Shown: positions 26,918 to 36,556, counted from the stretch's first letter. The stretch: DNA of 64,000 bases from a bacterium (GCA_030430495.1 JAUIKM010000019.1:1-64000); one strand, 5' to 3'. Notes: generated by a model not told the origin, from the sequence alone. Numbers and translations are program-made.

Positions 26918-27220
26918 ATGGCTGTTTATATCGTATCGCGCTACAACATAACCGATCCGGAAATGTACCAGAAATATGTCGGCAAAGCCGTTCCTCTGAT
27001 CGCCAAATACGGAGGTGAGATCCTGGCCGTCGACAAGGATTCCGAGGTCCTTGAAGGCTCGGGCAACGGTGTGGATGTTCTGCTGAAATTCTCCTCGCGC
27101 GAAGCCGCGCAGGGGTGGTACAACGATCCCGAATATGTTGAAGCCGTTAAACAACGCCACGCTTCGACCAATGACGGCCACGTGATGATAGTCAATGAGT
27201 TCGTCCCGCCGTCCGAATAA
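26918..27220 (+). CDS. DUF1330 family protein
   Basis: 100 residues, the full size of this family, which has a ferredoxin-like alpha/beta barrel (dimeric alpha+beta barrel superfamily). Characteristic features are YIVSRYNITDPEMYQKY at the start, GGEILAVD in the middle, and SREAAQGWYNDPEY followed by VKQRHAST near the end. No catalytic residues are established for the family. It is a single gene with a strong bidirectional terminator 36 bases downstream. Cytoplasmic. Confidence 0.88.
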   Translation: MAVYIVSRYNITDPEMYQKYVGKAVPLIAKYGGEILAVDKDSEVLEGSGNGVDVLLKFSSREAAQGWYNDPEYVEAVKQRHASTNDGHVMIVNEFVPPSE

Positions 27221-27256
27221 TTTTCTCGCACACCTTATCTTGTGCACGCACGGATT

Positions 27257-27295
27257 CACACACCCGCGATATTGACATCGCGGGTGTGTGCAGTT
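27257..27295. terminator. Bidirectional terminator between convergent genes
   Basis: A 14-bp perfect stem (CACACACCCGCGAT at 27257-27270 with ATCGCGGGTGTGTG at 27277-27290), 6-base loop, followed by CAGTTTT on the plus strand. It separates the DUF1330 gene from the convergent LytTR gene. Confidence 0.8.
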
Positions 27296-27330
27296 TTGCC
27301 GCGTTGATCCCGGTCGCTCCGCCGCCGGCG

Positions 27331-28050
27331 TCACCCAATCTTCAGCTTGTTGATTTCCCGCAGAAAGTGGTTTTTATACAGCGCCCCGACGCTGATTTTT
27401 TCATCGAGAATATTGATCGCGCCGCCCTTGATTGATTCGATCTTGCCCGCCGCCACAATGTAGGATTTGTGCACGCGGATGAATCTGCTGCCGGCCAGCA
27501 ACTGTTCAATTTGTTTAAGGTTGTCCCGCACCATCAGCGTTTTGTCCGCCGTCCGGATCCCGATGTAATCGCCCATGCCCTGAATGTAATACACATCGCG
27601 CAGATCCAGCCGCTCAATCGAACCGTTGTTGTTGACAAAAATGTAGTCCAGCGACGCCGCAACGTCGCCCGTCGGAGCGGCGGAAATTGCATTCGGCGCC
27701 TCGGATGATAGTTTGTCTACTGCTTTCAGGAAGCGCGCAAAACTGAACGGTTTGAGCAGGTAATCCACCACGTTGAAATTGTAGCTCTCTACCGCAAAGT
27801 CGTCATATGCCGTGGTCATGACCACGCGCGGCGGTTTGTTAAGTGAACCGAGCAATTCAATACCGTTGATCTCCGGCATTTGAATATCCAGGAACAGAAC
27901 ATCAATGCTCCGTTGTTGCAGCAGCGTCAGAGCTTCCACAGCGGAAGTGCAGGCCTTTACCAGTTCGAGTATTTCCACGCGCGCAATGCAGTCCTCCAGG
28001 AAACGGCAGGCCAGCGGTTCGTCGTCGACAATCAGACATTTGTAGTTCAT
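27331..28050 (-). CDS. LytTR-family response regulator
   Basis: 239 residues. Receiver domain: Asp9-Asp10 acidic pair, phospho-acceptor Asp55 in FLDIQMPE, Thr in MTTAYDD, Lys in LLKPF. The C-terminal LytTR DNA-binding domain (about residues 140-235) has IFVNNNGSIERLDLRDVYYI, GDYIGIRT, and RFIRVHKSYIV. Its gene overlaps the sensor kinase gene by four bases, forming a classic AgrA/LytR-type pair. LytTR regulators bind short direct repeats. Two T9SS propeller genes lie upstream and divergent (29381, 31010) and are possible targets, but I see no clear site. Confidence 0.93.
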   Translation of the reverse strand: MNYKCLIVDDEPLACRFLEDCIARVEILELVKACTSAVEALTLLQQRSIDVLFLDIQMPEINGIELLGSLNKPPRVVMTTAYDDFAVESYNFNVVDYLLKPFSFARFLKAVDKLSSEAPNAISAAPTGDVAASLDYIFVNNNGSIERLDLRDVYYIQGMGDYIGIRTADKTLMVRDNLKQIEQLLAGSRFIRVHKSYIVAAGKIESIKGGAINILDEKISVGALYKNHFLREINKLKIG

Positions 28051-29069
28051 GTTAACTCCAGCTCCAGTACAACGCGGTAAAGACCTTCCGTCTGCTCTAT
28101 GTCCAGTTTGTGTTTACCGGGATACAACAACTCCAGACGCCGCCGCACATTGTGATTCCCGATGCCTGTCGTCGGCTCTTTGCTGCGCCGCGCCGGCCCG
28201 TTCTCCACTTCAAAATGCAATCTGTCATGTGAAACCTCCGCTCGAATGTTGATGCGCGCCGTTTCCGAACTGACATCGCCGTGTTTAAATGCATTTTCCA
28301 CAAAGGAAATCAGCAGCAGCGGTCGGATACGACGTCCCTCGCAATCTCCTTTAACAACCATATGCACGATGTCCGGCCTGCTCAGGCGCAGACTCTGCAA
28401 CTCGACAAAATGCCCGATGTAATCAATCTCTCCGGTCAGCCTGACATAGTCCATTTTGACAGTGCGCAGCATGTAGCGCATCAACTCAGACAGCCTGATG
28501 ATCGACTCTTCCGCCTGCCGCGGATGCGCCCCGACCAGATAGTGGATGTTGTGAAGTGTGTTGTGCAGAAAGTGCGGACTGATCTGATACTTCAACATTT
28601 GCAGTTCGGAATCCATTTTGTACCCTTCCAACTCCTCCCGCAGCCTTTTGTCGCGTATCCAGTCCGACGTAAATCGCGCTCCGCTGCTCACCAACAGGTA
28701 AAACACGTCCTGGAAGAGGTAGTACAGCTTGTTCTGCTCGAAACTTATGAGATAAGTTTCGCAGTCGACCAGCAATTCCGAAATGAAAATCGCATAGAAA
28801 TATTGCAACGCAAAAGTCAGACCGATCAGAAGCGCCGCACACAGTCCATACCAGCCGTACCTTCCCCGGCGCAGCAATCGCGGAATCAGCAGAACATAAT
28901 TGCAGTAAAACAAGACCAGAATAACGGCAATGTCCGTGATGTTAACCAGAAATGCCACCAACAGACCGTAGTCCGAGAGATAATAGCGGTACACGCTGTA
29001 ACTGCGGTCTGCGTAAAACAGCAGCCAGAACAACACGTGCACCCAGATTTCCAGACGATTCCGTTTCAT
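28047..29069 (-). CDS. LytS/YehU-type membrane sensor histidine kinase
   Basis: 340 residues from the ATG at 29069; an upstream start at 29144 would add residues with no function. Four hydrophobic segments fill residues about 8-100. The His_kinase domain has the phospho-acceptor His166 in QISPHFLHNTLHNIHYLV, then VENAFKHGD (N box) and TGIGNHNVRRRLELLYP (G box). It phosphorylates the overlapping LytTR regulator. The signal is unknown; the short sensor part has no extracellular domain, so it probably senses within the membrane. Confidence 0.92.
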   Translation of the reverse strand: MKRNRLEIWVHVLFWLLFYADRSYSVYRYYLSDYGLLVAFLVNITDIAVILVLFYCNYVLLIPRLLRRGRYGWYGLCAALLIGLTFALQYFYAIFISELLVDCETYLISFEQNKLYYLFQDVFYLLVSSGARFTSDWIRDKRLREELEGYKMDSELQMLKYQISPHFLHNTLHNIHYLVGAHPRQAEESIIRLSELMRYMLRTVKMDYVRLTGEIDYIGHFVELQSLRLSRPDIVHMVVKGDCEGRRIRPLLLISFVENAFKHGDVSSETARINIRAEVSHDRLHFEVENGPARRSKEPTTGIGNHNVRRRLELLYPGKHKLDIEQTEGLYRVVLELELT

Positions 29070-29380
29070 TGTACCAACTGCTCCGCCGTGGCCGAAAAAC
29101 CAACTTTCTACGTCAAATTCAGCCAAATGACGCGATTCCAACATAAGAAAATCTGCGAACCTGTGTAATGTTGCTGCGAACTCCCGTATTCACGCGGTGA
29201 ATAGCCTGCCCTCCCGCTCTTCCACGTTCATCGCGACGCCTGCGCCGTTCACAGATAAGTCCCCGATCACAAGCCGGATAGTCGTAACCACAGCATTTTT
29301 CACGCGTCTGTGAGCATTCATTCAGGCGGGCTACACTCCTCACGTCCTGAATGCAGGCATATTATTTATCGGAGAAAACA

Positions 29381-30646
29381 ATGCGACTTTTGTGTGTACT
29401 TTTAACGGCTTTCTTCGCGTTTGGCTCGGCGGCGCTGGCCGAACTCGATCTGGAAACGATTTACTCGCCACAGGCCGGAACCCAGATACGCGACATTCAT
29501 TTTCTTAACAGTCAGTTCGGCGTGGCTGTCGGATTCTGGGCGGCCTCGTCCACGCAATTCACCGGCGTGCTGGCCATTACGCGCGACGGCGGCGAAAACT
29601 GGGAAATCGGCACGCTCGACAATACGCTCTTTTTCAGCGTCGACATACTTAACGAAAATGAATTGACAGTTGCCGGCATCTTCCTCGGCAACGGGCGCGG
29701 TCTCTCACTGCGCAGCGTCGACGGCGGCACAACCTGGACCTCGGTCATGTTTACCGGCGCGGATGGCCCCGAAGTCGTCAGTCTCTACTCCGTCGAATAT
29801 CTCGACGACACGCACCTGATTGCCGGCGGTTTTAACGGTGCAATTCTGCACTCGACCGACAGCGGCGCAAACTGGACCTCAGTGCATTCGGATGAGGATT
29901 GGTCCATCTGGAACATCGTCCACAAAGACGATCTCTTCCTCGCCACCGGCATCACCCTGGACGAAAACGACGAGGAACAATACAAACTCTACTCCAGCAG
30001 CGACGCCGGCATGACCTGGGCCGAACTGACGCCCGACAAACCCGAGGACTTAAACATCGAGCGTCTGCGCTACGCGTCCAACGGCGACCTCTACGGCTTC
30101 GGCAATGTCGATGGTTCTTTTGCCGTCGCCCGCTCGCTTAACAACGGCGAATCCTGGACAAACATGCACACCAGCAACCACAACGGCAGCCTTAAATGTT
30201 CTTACATCGACGACGAGGGCGCAATCTATGCCGCCGGAGATCAGGGCAAGGTGATGTACAATCTGGACGGAACAAACTGGGAGGAAATGTATGTGCCCGC
30301 CGAACAGTTTATGTGGGACGTGGACGGCTTCGGCGACGTCGTGTGGCTGACCTCTTCCTCGGGTCGCATTTACGAATACAATCCGCTTTCCACGTCCGTT
30401 CACGAATTTAACAACAGCAACACTTATGTTGTTTTTGTCATGCCCAACGGCGACAACTTAAACATCTCCGGCCTTATCGCCGGCCACGATTACAAGCTGC
30501 AAATCGGCTCTGTCGACGGACGTTCAAACAAGCTGAGCGTTCCGACGGACGGCGCAGTTGCAATTGATTCGCTGCCGCGCGGCGCCTACGTCTACTCGCT
30601 GATGGAAGACGGCGTGGTCGTCTCACAGGGCAAATTTGTTAAATAA
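29381..30646 (+). CDS. Secreted BNR/Asp-box beta-propeller protein, probable T9SS cargo
   Basis: 421 residues from the ATG at 29381, which starts the signal peptide (RLLCVLLTAFFAFGSAALA). At least five Asp-box motifs are visible (DGGENW, DGGTTW, DSGANW, DAGMTW, NNGESW), the signature of sialidase, sortilin or Ycf48-like propellers. The Asp-box is structural and no sialidase catalytic residues were found. The end (LPRGAYVYSLMEDG, final GKFVK) resembles a short T9SS sorting domain, though the usual PNP start is missing. Related to the next gene in the same orientation. Confidence 0.78.
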   Translation: MRLLCVLLTAFFAFGSAALAELDLETIYSPQAGTQIRDIHFLNSQFGVAVGFWAASSTQFTGVLAITRDGGENWEIGTLDNTLFFSVDILNENELTVAGIFLGNGRGLSLRSVDGGTTWTSVMFTGADGPEVVSLYSVEYLDDTHLIAGGFNGAILHSTDSGANWTSVHSDEDWSIWNIVHKDDLFLATGITLDENDEEQYKLYSSSDAGMTWAELTPDKPEDLNIERLRYASNGDLYGFGNVDGSFAVARSLNNGESWTNMHTSNHNGSLKCSYIDDEGAIYAAGDQGKVMYNLDGTNWEEMYVPAEQFMWDVDGFGDVVWLTSSSGRIYEYNPLSTSVHEFNNSNTYVVFVMPNGDNLNISGLIAGHDYKLQIGSVDGRSNKLSVPTDGAVAIDSLPRGAYVYSLMEDGVVVSQGKFVK

Positions 30647-30691
30647 TCCAACCTGCTTCAGACTGACCGACACTCTCGCATTTTGACTCTC

Positions 30692-30862
30692 TGACCGCCT
30701 GAGCGCTTCGCTGCCTGCGTGACTTCGGCAGCTTGCTTTTTACTTTTGCTCGTCACTGTGTTGCCGGTCGCCGGTAAGTGAGCGACCCGCGCTTGCGGCA
30801 CAGTGACAAACAAGAGAAAGAGCAAGCCGGCGCAATGAAATGCAGCGGCGAAGCGCTCATGT
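30692..30862. repeat. Dispersed palindromic intergenic repeat, copy E (full, two arms)
   Basis: The clearest copy. The left arm from 30692 (TGACCGCCTGAGCGCTTCGC ... CTTTTGCTCGTCACTGTG) and the right arm to 30862 (CACAGTGACAAACAAGAG ... GGCGAAGCGCTCATG) can fold on each other as an imperfect hairpin of about 60 bp with a loop of about 40 bases. No transposase or target-site duplication was noticed. Confidence 0.7.
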
Positions 30863-30945
30863 ATAAGGTCCGCAGCCCCTCCTGCCTTTGCAACTCTCCG
30901 GACAGGCCCGCGCGGTCCCACTGCCGCCCCACCGCGACTGTAACA

Positions 30946-30998
30946 ATTGTAGCCGTTATGTGTCGACTTGGATTGCACAACAGTGATCCGGCTACAAT
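30946..30998 (+). promoter_or_regulatory. 9-bp inverted repeat upstream of the propeller gene
   Basis: ATTGTAGCC (30946-30954) and GGCTACAAT (30990-30998) are perfect reverse complements, 35 bases apart, ending 11 bases before the start at 31010. It could be an operator or a 5'-leader hairpin that hides the start. Chance occurrence is possible. Confidence 0.3.
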
Positions 30999-31009
30999 GG
31001 AGTTGCCCA

Positions 31010-33118
31010 ATGCTCAGAAAATACAGACTCGTCCTGACTGCGATAATCATTTGCATCACAACATTCGCCGTCAGCGACCTTGCGGCGCGCGACATCAAAG
31101 CGCCATGGGAACCGCTCAGTCTGCTGCCCAACGGCGACGTGTGGTCCATCGTGGAGTTAAACGGCGATCTGTTTACAGCCGTGCGTTTGTCCGGTGTTTA
31201 CAAGTCGAGTGATGGCGGAAACAGCTGGTTCAGATTAACAAATGTAGAAGCGGCCAACGTGTTTGAATTGCACGTCTTTGGCAACAACCTCTTTGTTGCG
31301 GGCGCCGGTGTGTTGTTGCGTTCGCAGGACGGCGGGGAGAGCTGGGAAGATGTCTCCGAGGGAATTAACAAAACCGCATTCTGGCTGATCACGTCCATCG
31401 TTTCCGACGACAGCGTCCTGTATCTGACGACGCTCGACGGGCTTTACACCAGCACCAACCAGGGTTTAACATGGGAAGCGACTGACAACAGCCTTCCGCA
31501 GGATGAATACAATTACACCAGCCTGAATGAGTCGACGGTGTTCCTGGGCGGAACAGACAACATCGTCAAGTACGACCGGACAACGGGAAGCTGGAACTTC
31601 ATTGTCACGCCAATCCTGCGCCCCAACTTTGGCCTGCACGTTAACGGCTTTCTGTACGCGTCCAGCTCTGTTGGCGGAGAAACAACAGAACTTTGGCGCT
31701 CCGTCGATGAAGGCCAGAGCTGGGAGAGCGCCGGCAGCGGCCTGCCGACCGGAACAATTTTCAACGACATGGTTTTTTCCGACGGCAAATACTTACTGGC
31801 GACGAGTCGCGGAATGTTTACATCCGGAAGCGGCGACACCTGGACGGCTCTTGCACCGAATTCCGGAGAACTCGACGTGCACCGTGTTTTACCCCGCGGC
31901 AATGACTTGATCGTGGGCACGCGCGGTTACGGCGTTTTCCGACTCGACTCCGGCGCGGACGACTTCACATCGATTAACAAAGGCATAGAATTCTGGTGGG
32001 TGCTCAAGGCGTGGTTGACGGATTCGCGCATATTCACGTCTTCCGCTTTTGTCGAACTGCACTACAGGAACTACGGCATCGACGGTGAGTGGCAGCCCGT
32101 CAACCCTACATTCGACCTGGATCAGGCAGTTTACGACATTAAACAAAACGGCGACGAAATCCTGATCGGGACCAACAGCCTTTTTCGCTCCCTGGACAAC
32201 GGCGACAGCTGGACCGAACATCCGGCCGTGGACAACTGGGGCGCAATACACAGCATTCTGCCCGTCGAAGGCGGCACACTGTGTTTTACCGACACGCATA
32301 TTCACACAATCGATGCCGACGGCCAGGCGACATCCGTTGCTTACGAGTTTGAATCCTCCGTCAGCGCCTCCGTGCTGCACAAGGGCGTGCTGTTTGTCGG
32401 TACGGAGAACTCCGGCAATTTCCGCAGTGACGACGGCGGCCGGACCTGGGAAGCCGTCAGCAACGGTATGTTAAATGCCAACACACGGACGTTTCTATCG
32501 GACGGCGACGTCCTGCTCTCGGGAACGGCCAAGGGCGTCTATCGTTCGGTCGACATGGGTGACTCCTGGCAGAATGTCAGCGGCGGCAACACCATCAACA
32601 GCAGTCCGATCATCGGCTTTGGTTTATTGGACGACATCATGTACATGGGCTCGCAGTTTAACATCTGGTACTCGACGGACCAGGGCATTAACTGGCTGCC
32701 TCTTTCGCTGGAAGGACTGCCTCAGGACACCTGGCTGTCGAGCCTTGTGATGCGTGAAGATCAGCTCTACCTCGGCACTCATCGCATCGGCATGTTTACA
32801 GCCCAGATCCAGGACAAACCGACCGGCGTCGCCGCGTCGGAGGGCCTGCGCAATTCAGTCATCGGCGACCTTGTGGTCCAGTTTCAAAACGACGGGCGCA
32901 ATATAGACGTGAGCTTCAGCATGAATGTCAACGCGACCGCTGAATACGGCGTTTACGACTTGCGCGGACGCCGTATAACCACAGGACAGACGGCACACTT
33001 AAACAGCGGCAGGCAGACAATTTCGCTGCATACACCCGCGCTCGAATCAGGCGTCTACATCGCCACGCTCCGGGTCGGCGACGAACTTGTGACGCGCAGT
33101 TTTGTTGTTGGACGTTAA
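31010..33118 (+). CDS. Secreted BNR/Asp-box beta-propeller protein with T9SS tail
   Basis: 702 residues from the ATG at 31010, which begins a signal peptide (LRKYRLVLTAIIICITTFAV, cleaved near LAARD). Nine or so Asp-box motifs are spread through the protein (DGGNSW, DGGESW, NQGLTW, DEGQSW, DNGDSW, DGGRTW, DMGDSW, DQGINW), enough for two propellers. The C-terminal 80 residues form a T9SS sorting domain-like unit (EYGVYDLRGRRITTGQT, LESGVYIATLRVG, final VVGR). No catalytic site seen. It is probably a surface-exposed binding protein. Transcription ends at the bidirectional hairpin at 33180. Confidence 0.83.
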   Translation: MLRKYRLVLTAIIICITTFAVSDLAARDIKAPWEPLSLLPNGDVWSIVELNGDLFTAVRLSGVYKSSDGGNSWFRLTNVEAANVFELHVFGNNLFVAGAGVLLRSQDGGESWEDVSEGINKTAFWLITSIVSDDSVLYLTTLDGLYTSTNQGLTWEATDNSLPQDEYNYTSLNESTVFLGGTDNIVKYDRTTGSWNFIVTPILRPNFGLHVNGFLYASSSVGGETTELWRSVDEGQSWESAGSGLPTGTIFNDMVFSDGKYLLATSRGMFTSGSGDTWTALAPNSGELDVHRVLPRGNDLIVGTRGYGVFRLDSGADDFTSINKGIEFWWVLKAWLTDSRIFTSSAFVELHYRNYGIDGEWQPVNPTFDLDQAVYDIKQNGDEILIGTNSLFRSLDNGDSWTEHPAVDNWGAIHSILPVEGGTLCFTDTHIHTIDADGQATSVAYEFESSVSASVLHKGVLFVGTENSGNFRSDDGGRTWEAVSNGMLNANTRTFLSDGDVLLSGTAKGVYRSVDMGDSWQNVSGGNTINSSPIIGFGLLDDIMYMGSQFNIWYSTDQGINWLPLSLEGLPQDTWLSSLVMREDQLYLGTHRIGMFTAQIQDKPTGVAASEGLRNSVIGDLVVQFQNDGRNIDVSFSMNVNATAEYGVYDLRGRRITTGQTAHLNSGRQTISLHTPALESGVYIATLRVGDELVTRSFVVGR

Positions 33119-33179
33119 TATTCGGCGCAGCGCGGAGATTAAACTGACAGTCCACGCGAATTGGCGTCAGAACATTAAG

Positions 33180-33213
33180 ACCTGTCAGGCCGCGCGCCTG
33201 ACAGGTTTTGATC
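33180..33213. terminator. Bidirectional terminator between propeller gene and Csm operon
   Basis: An 11-bp perfect stem (ACCTGTCAGGC at 33180-33190 with GCCTGACAGGT at 33196-33206), 5-base loop, followed by TTTGATCTTTT on the plus strand. It lies between the convergent T9SS gene and the last gene of the Csm operon. Confidence 0.85.
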
Positions 33214-33242
33214 TTTTCAGCGAATCGTGGGGAGGCCGTTGT

Positions 33243-33986
33243 TTAACCGGCCAATACTCTGCGTCGGTACTTCGGCAGGACGCTTGTAAAACGCGGGCGC
33301 AGCGCACCGGACCTCGTTCCGCGCACTTCTTCGGCGCCGCGTATCGCGCCAAAACCACGTGACGCCGATTTGCCGAGTCCGATACCATCGGGAAGTACAA
33401 CATTCGTTTTAAAACTCCCTTGAAAGGCCATCATTTTAATGTTCTTGAACGAAGTCGTACAGGCTGCAACCTGCGGCTGGGCGATGATTTCACGGTCTGC
33501 GATTTCGTTGCAGGCGCCGAGAAACACGAGAATATTGCCGACGAGTATGCTCCGTAATATCTCGATTTGCTTCGTGATTCCGGCCGCACAGTAGCGCGCG
33601 TGATTGCGTGCGTTCAGGGCCATCCACATGCTGTCAAAACAATAAGTGTGTAGTTTGTCGTCAACGCCGACACTGACGCTCCGCGTTAACACTTCGCGCT
33701 CGGTTACAGGCAGAATCCGATCGTCGATGTTAAAGTATTCAACCTTGTCGACCAGTTTCTGCAGCACGCGGCTGCCCTCGCCGACGCCCACCAGAGTAGG
33801 TACGCCGTTCAGCACTTTGTACTGGACAACCGGGTATGCATGTCGGTATGTATCGCCCTCCAGATGGTTGTGCAGCTCCGGAATGTCGCGGAACCGATTG
33901 CCAAAGAATCCGCGCAGTTTGTGCGCGTCGCGCCGTTCGAGTTGTATCGCGGGAAAACGGATGGTTGTGATGTCAATGTTACGCAT
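33243..33986 (-). CDS. cas6: Cas6b-type CRISPR pre-crRNA endoribonuclease
   Basis: 247 residues, last gene of the Csm operon. FFGNRF, then LHNHLEGDTYRHAYPVVQYK and TLVGVGEGS match the N-terminal RAMP domain of the Bacteroidota Cas6b family. FKTNVVLPDGIGLGKSASRGF near the C-terminus is the Gly-rich RNA-binding loop. Cas6 cuts CRISPR repeat RNA into crRNAs, here presumably for the Csm complex encoded upstream. The catalytic residues vary in this family; His at about residues 39 and 41 are candidates. No array lies in the window, so its repeat substrate must be elsewhere in the genome. Confidence 0.85.
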   Translation of the reverse strand: MRNIDITTIRFPAIQLERRDAHKLRGFFGNRFRDIPELHNHLEGDTYRHAYPVVQYKVLNGVPTLVGVGEGSRVLQKLVDKVEYFNIDDRILPVTEREVLTRSVSVGVDDKLHTYCFDSMWMALNARNHARYCAAGITKQIEILRSILVGNILVFLGACNEIADREIIAQPQVAACTTSFKNIKMMAFQGSFKTNVVLPDGIGLGKSASRGFGAIRGAEEVRGTRSGALRPRFTSVLPKYRRRVLAG

Positions 33987-34002
33987 GGGAGTGGCCCCTG
34001 TG

Positions 34003-35328
34003 TTAATTATTACTGTTTCTGGCTCTGTCGTCGATGACGCGAGGCAATTGAAGCGCTAATCCCTGACCATCGAATAAATCCTCAAGTTGGCTGCGGATGA
34101 AACCTCCAATCACGGCGTCGACTTTCTCGTAGGTATTTACATCAATCGTGGTGACTCCATGCGCAAGAATGGAATCATTACGATAACAAAGCGTCCCGAT
34201 GAAGCGAGAGCGCTTTTCATTCCAGGCTGTTCCGAGTTCATCGTTTAAATCGGCAAGCAAATCGTATCCGCGCACAAGATCGATCTTATTCCGACCGTCC
34301 CTCAGGTTATACTTTTGCTGCAACTCCTCCGGCAGTTGACTTGCTCGTACGTTGGAGGTAATAATCCCAAATTGTTTCACAAGCCTGAGTTGCATCAGCA
34401 TTTCAAGCGAGCGGTAAAGACGGGCAACGGCATCGTCGAATCGTCCATTTTCGGCGCGACGCTGCGCATTAAATAGCATATCGCATACGATTTCAGCCGA
34501 CCCTTTGACTTCGACTTCTTCATCACAATTTACACGAGACTCCAACAGTTGACGTTGTGAAATCACTGCTTCCAGATAGAGCTGATACCTTCCACGCTCT
34601 TTGAATATGGGTAAGCTCAGCAGATGTTCCAAAGCCTGTTCGTGGTCAAACTTGTCCCATGATGTAAAAGTGCGTGACCACTTTACATAATCAAGTAGTC
34701 GTCGCTTCAACCAACTATTCAGTCCCGATTCATTCCGGCGCAGCTCATCGATATTGACCAGGACTGCTTCGTAGTCATATCTGGAAAGCAGTTCATCACA
34801 GATCAACAAATGCCCAACTGAAAACATGGCCTGTCGGCTGTGCCTGTTAAGCACTTCCGAATCAGGCCGCACCTCCGTTTTGTCTCCTTTCTTACGATCT
34901 CCGACCAAAATCGATAATTCAACATTGGGGAATACATGCGAGGCAAAATAGAGTCCAAAGGCCATGGATTTTGTCGCCGGCGTTACATCGGTAATAATTG
35001 TACAGTCGGGGAATTCTTCTCTCAAAGCATTGAACAGGTTTGTTGATACTCTGATACAGTGCTCCAGATCGTCGGGATGATCGATCTCGGTCACTCCGTA
35101 TCTGTCTGTATCACGCAGATTGCATTGGTCAATGATACTCGGCATGGACTCGAATTCGCCATTGTCGTCTCTTCGTTTGCAGCAGGGCGAATCTCGTTCG
35201 GCCACAAATTTACGCGAGTCTACACTCACCAGGAACTGCACAAAGTCTGGTTCATTCTTTCTAATGCTTTTAACCACTAAATCGCAGGCAAATCCAACAC
35301 ACATTACGAGTACAGTTTTTGATTCCAT
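34003..35328 (-). CDS. CARF-HEPN ribonuclease, Cas02710 (TIGR02710) family
   Basis: 441 residues. The N-terminal CARF domain (about 1-180) starts TVLVMCVGFACDLVVKSI and has DVTPATKSMAFGLYFAS, the conserved (D)xTxxTKxM loop that binds cyclic oligoadenylate. The C-terminal half (about 270-400) is HEPN: RFDDAVARLYRSLEML and the catalytic R-N-x5-H motif as RNDSILAH (Arg383, His390). Such proteins degrade RNA when activated by the cyclic oligoadenylate Cas10 makes on target binding. It lies 3 bases after csm5 and 16 before cas6. By eye it is AT-richer than the Csm genes, so it may be a later addition. The specific ligand ring size is unknown. Confidence 0.85.
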   Translation of the reverse strand: MESKTVLVMCVGFACDLVVKSIRKNEPDFVQFLVSVDSRKFVAERDSPCCKRRDDNGEFESMPSIIDQCNLRDTDRYGVTEIDHPDDLEHCIRVSTNLFNALREEFPDCTIITDVTPATKSMAFGLYFASHVFPNVELSILVGDRKKGDKTEVRPDSEVLNRHSRQAMFSVGHLLICDELLSRYDYEAVLVNIDELRRNESGLNSWLKRRLLDYVKWSRTFTSWDKFDHEQALEHLLSLPIFKERGRYQLYLEAVISQRQLLESRVNCDEEVEVKGSAEIVCDMLFNAQRRAENGRFDDAVARLYRSLEMLMQLRLVKQFGIITSNVRASQLPEELQQKYNLRDGRNKIDLVRGYDLLADLNDELGTAWNEKRSRFIGTLCYRNDSILAHGVTTIDVNTYEKVDAVIGGFIRSQLEDLFDGQGLALQLPRVIDDRARNSNN

Positions 35329-35331
35329 TTT

Positions 35332-36543
35332 TCATCCTCGTGGAGTAAAGGTTAATTTCACCCAGCCGAAGGGTTCGTTGGGGCGTTCCTTGAGTTCGGT
35401 AAAAGAACGGGTTGTCGGGAAGTCAAACGATTTGCGGACTTCGCGGCGGCCCTTCCTGTCGGCAAAGGCCAGACTGATAAGCTCGCACAGCAACTTTTCA
35501 TTTTCTTTTGCCTCGACGTCAAAACCCAGACCAATTGAGTTGTCAAACCAGGTCTTGCCGGCTCCTATGCGCATGTAAGCTTCCATGCTCCCCGCATTAT
35601 CAATTTTGTCCATCATTCCGGAGCAAAAGACTTTGGGAACGTTAAACTTTGATTTCCCGCGCAGGATTGCCTCGTCCCTGGCGGCGCTTTTGAAGGACAT
35701 TTCGTTAATGATATCGAGCAGGGTCTGCAAGTCATTGTCATGCAGAAATGAAAAGTAGTCCTGGTGTTTGAGTTTGCGCTGATCTATAGCAGCCGATTCG
35801 CGGTGACGCTCGTAAATACGGAACTCGCCTGTCAACTTTGCACCTCGATTGATCGCCTCACATGGAATCGGAATTTCCTTGGCAGTACTTTTAATCGAGA
35901 ACCGGGGGCGTGACGTAATCACTACATCTATGTCGCCTTCAGGCTCGAAGTCGCTTACGTGCAGGTATCTGAATTGATCGTTGGAAATTGGACCCAGACA
36001 ATCCCTGCCAACATTGATGCGCTTCAGGGCCTTCCGGGCGAAATTAATCTTTGATTCCTGCGTAGCACTTCTGAGTGCGTGCCGGGTTTTTTCGGCCCCC
36101 GAGTGGTTTGCCATCCAGTCGACCATCACCGCCGTCCGCACCGCGCCTTTCAGGGAACTGCCGGGAATATAGGCTCTGTCGTTGCTGCTTATGCAGCGAT
36201 TAATTTCTTGTCTGCCGGGGTCAACGTGCGATTCTACCATTGACGCCGTTACATCGTCCAGGTGGCACTTAAGCGTGTCATTGATATAGCGTTTAAGATC
36301 GAAATTCGAACGATTGTTGTCCATCCCGCCGCGGATTCCGCGCACGTACTCCTCCATCAATTCCGGCGCTTCGTTGATCTTTTGCATCAGCTTTTTTTGA
36401 TCGAGAATGCGCACGTTGTTGCCTTCGTAGAGATAGTCGGTGTATGCCGACAACTTCTCTGTTTCTCCCGCTCCAATCGCAACGGGCGAAAGGACTTCCA
36501 GCCCCACATCGTAGACGTGCAGGGGAACTGCCATAGATTGCAT
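35332..36543 (-). CDS. csm5: Csm5, type III-A Cas7-family subunit
   Basis: 403 residues. LEVLSPVAIGAGE near the start and AYIPGSSLKGAVRTA at about residue 125 are RAMP-fold features of Csm5 (the substrate-like crRNA-capping Cas7). YMRIGAGKTWFDNSIGL near residue 330 is the second Gly-rich segment characteristic of Csm5. The subunit caps the crRNA 3' end in the Csm complex. It lies 13 bases after csm4 and 3 bases before the CARF-HEPN gene, so it is part of one operon. Confidence 0.9.
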   Translation of the reverse strand: MQSMAVPLHVYDVGLEVLSPVAIGAGETEKLSAYTDYLYEGNNVRILDQKKLMQKINEAPELMEEYVRGIRGGMDNNRSNFDLKRYINDTLKCHLDDVTASMVESHVDPGRQEINRCISSNDRAYIPGSSLKGAVRTAVMVDWMANHSGAEKTRHALRSATQESKINFARKALKRINVGRDCLGPISNDQFRYLHVSDFEPEGDIDVVITSRPRFSIKSTAKEIPIPCEAINRGAKLTGEFRIYERHRESAAIDQRKLKHQDYFSFLHDNDLQTLLDIINEMSFKSAARDEAILRGKSKFNVPKVFCSGMMDKIDNAGSMEAYMRIGAGKTWFDNSIGLGFDVEAKENEKLLCELISLAFADRKGRREVRKSFDFPTTRSFTELKERPNEPFGWVKLTFTPRG

Positions 36544-36556
36544 TGTTTAACCTCGT

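Larger units (their letters stand above)
30647..31009. other. Intergenic region holding repeat copy E and an inverted repeat
   Basis: About 360 bases between two same-strand propeller genes. It contains the full palindromic repeat (30692-30862) and a 9-bp inverted repeat near the downstream gene (30946-30998). No gene. Confidence 0.6.

Noticed and set aside
28281-29168. 295-codon plus-strand frame over the sensor kinase gene
   Set aside because: The minus strand encodes a full histidine kinase with all boxes. The plus frame is Gln/His-rich shadow sequence.
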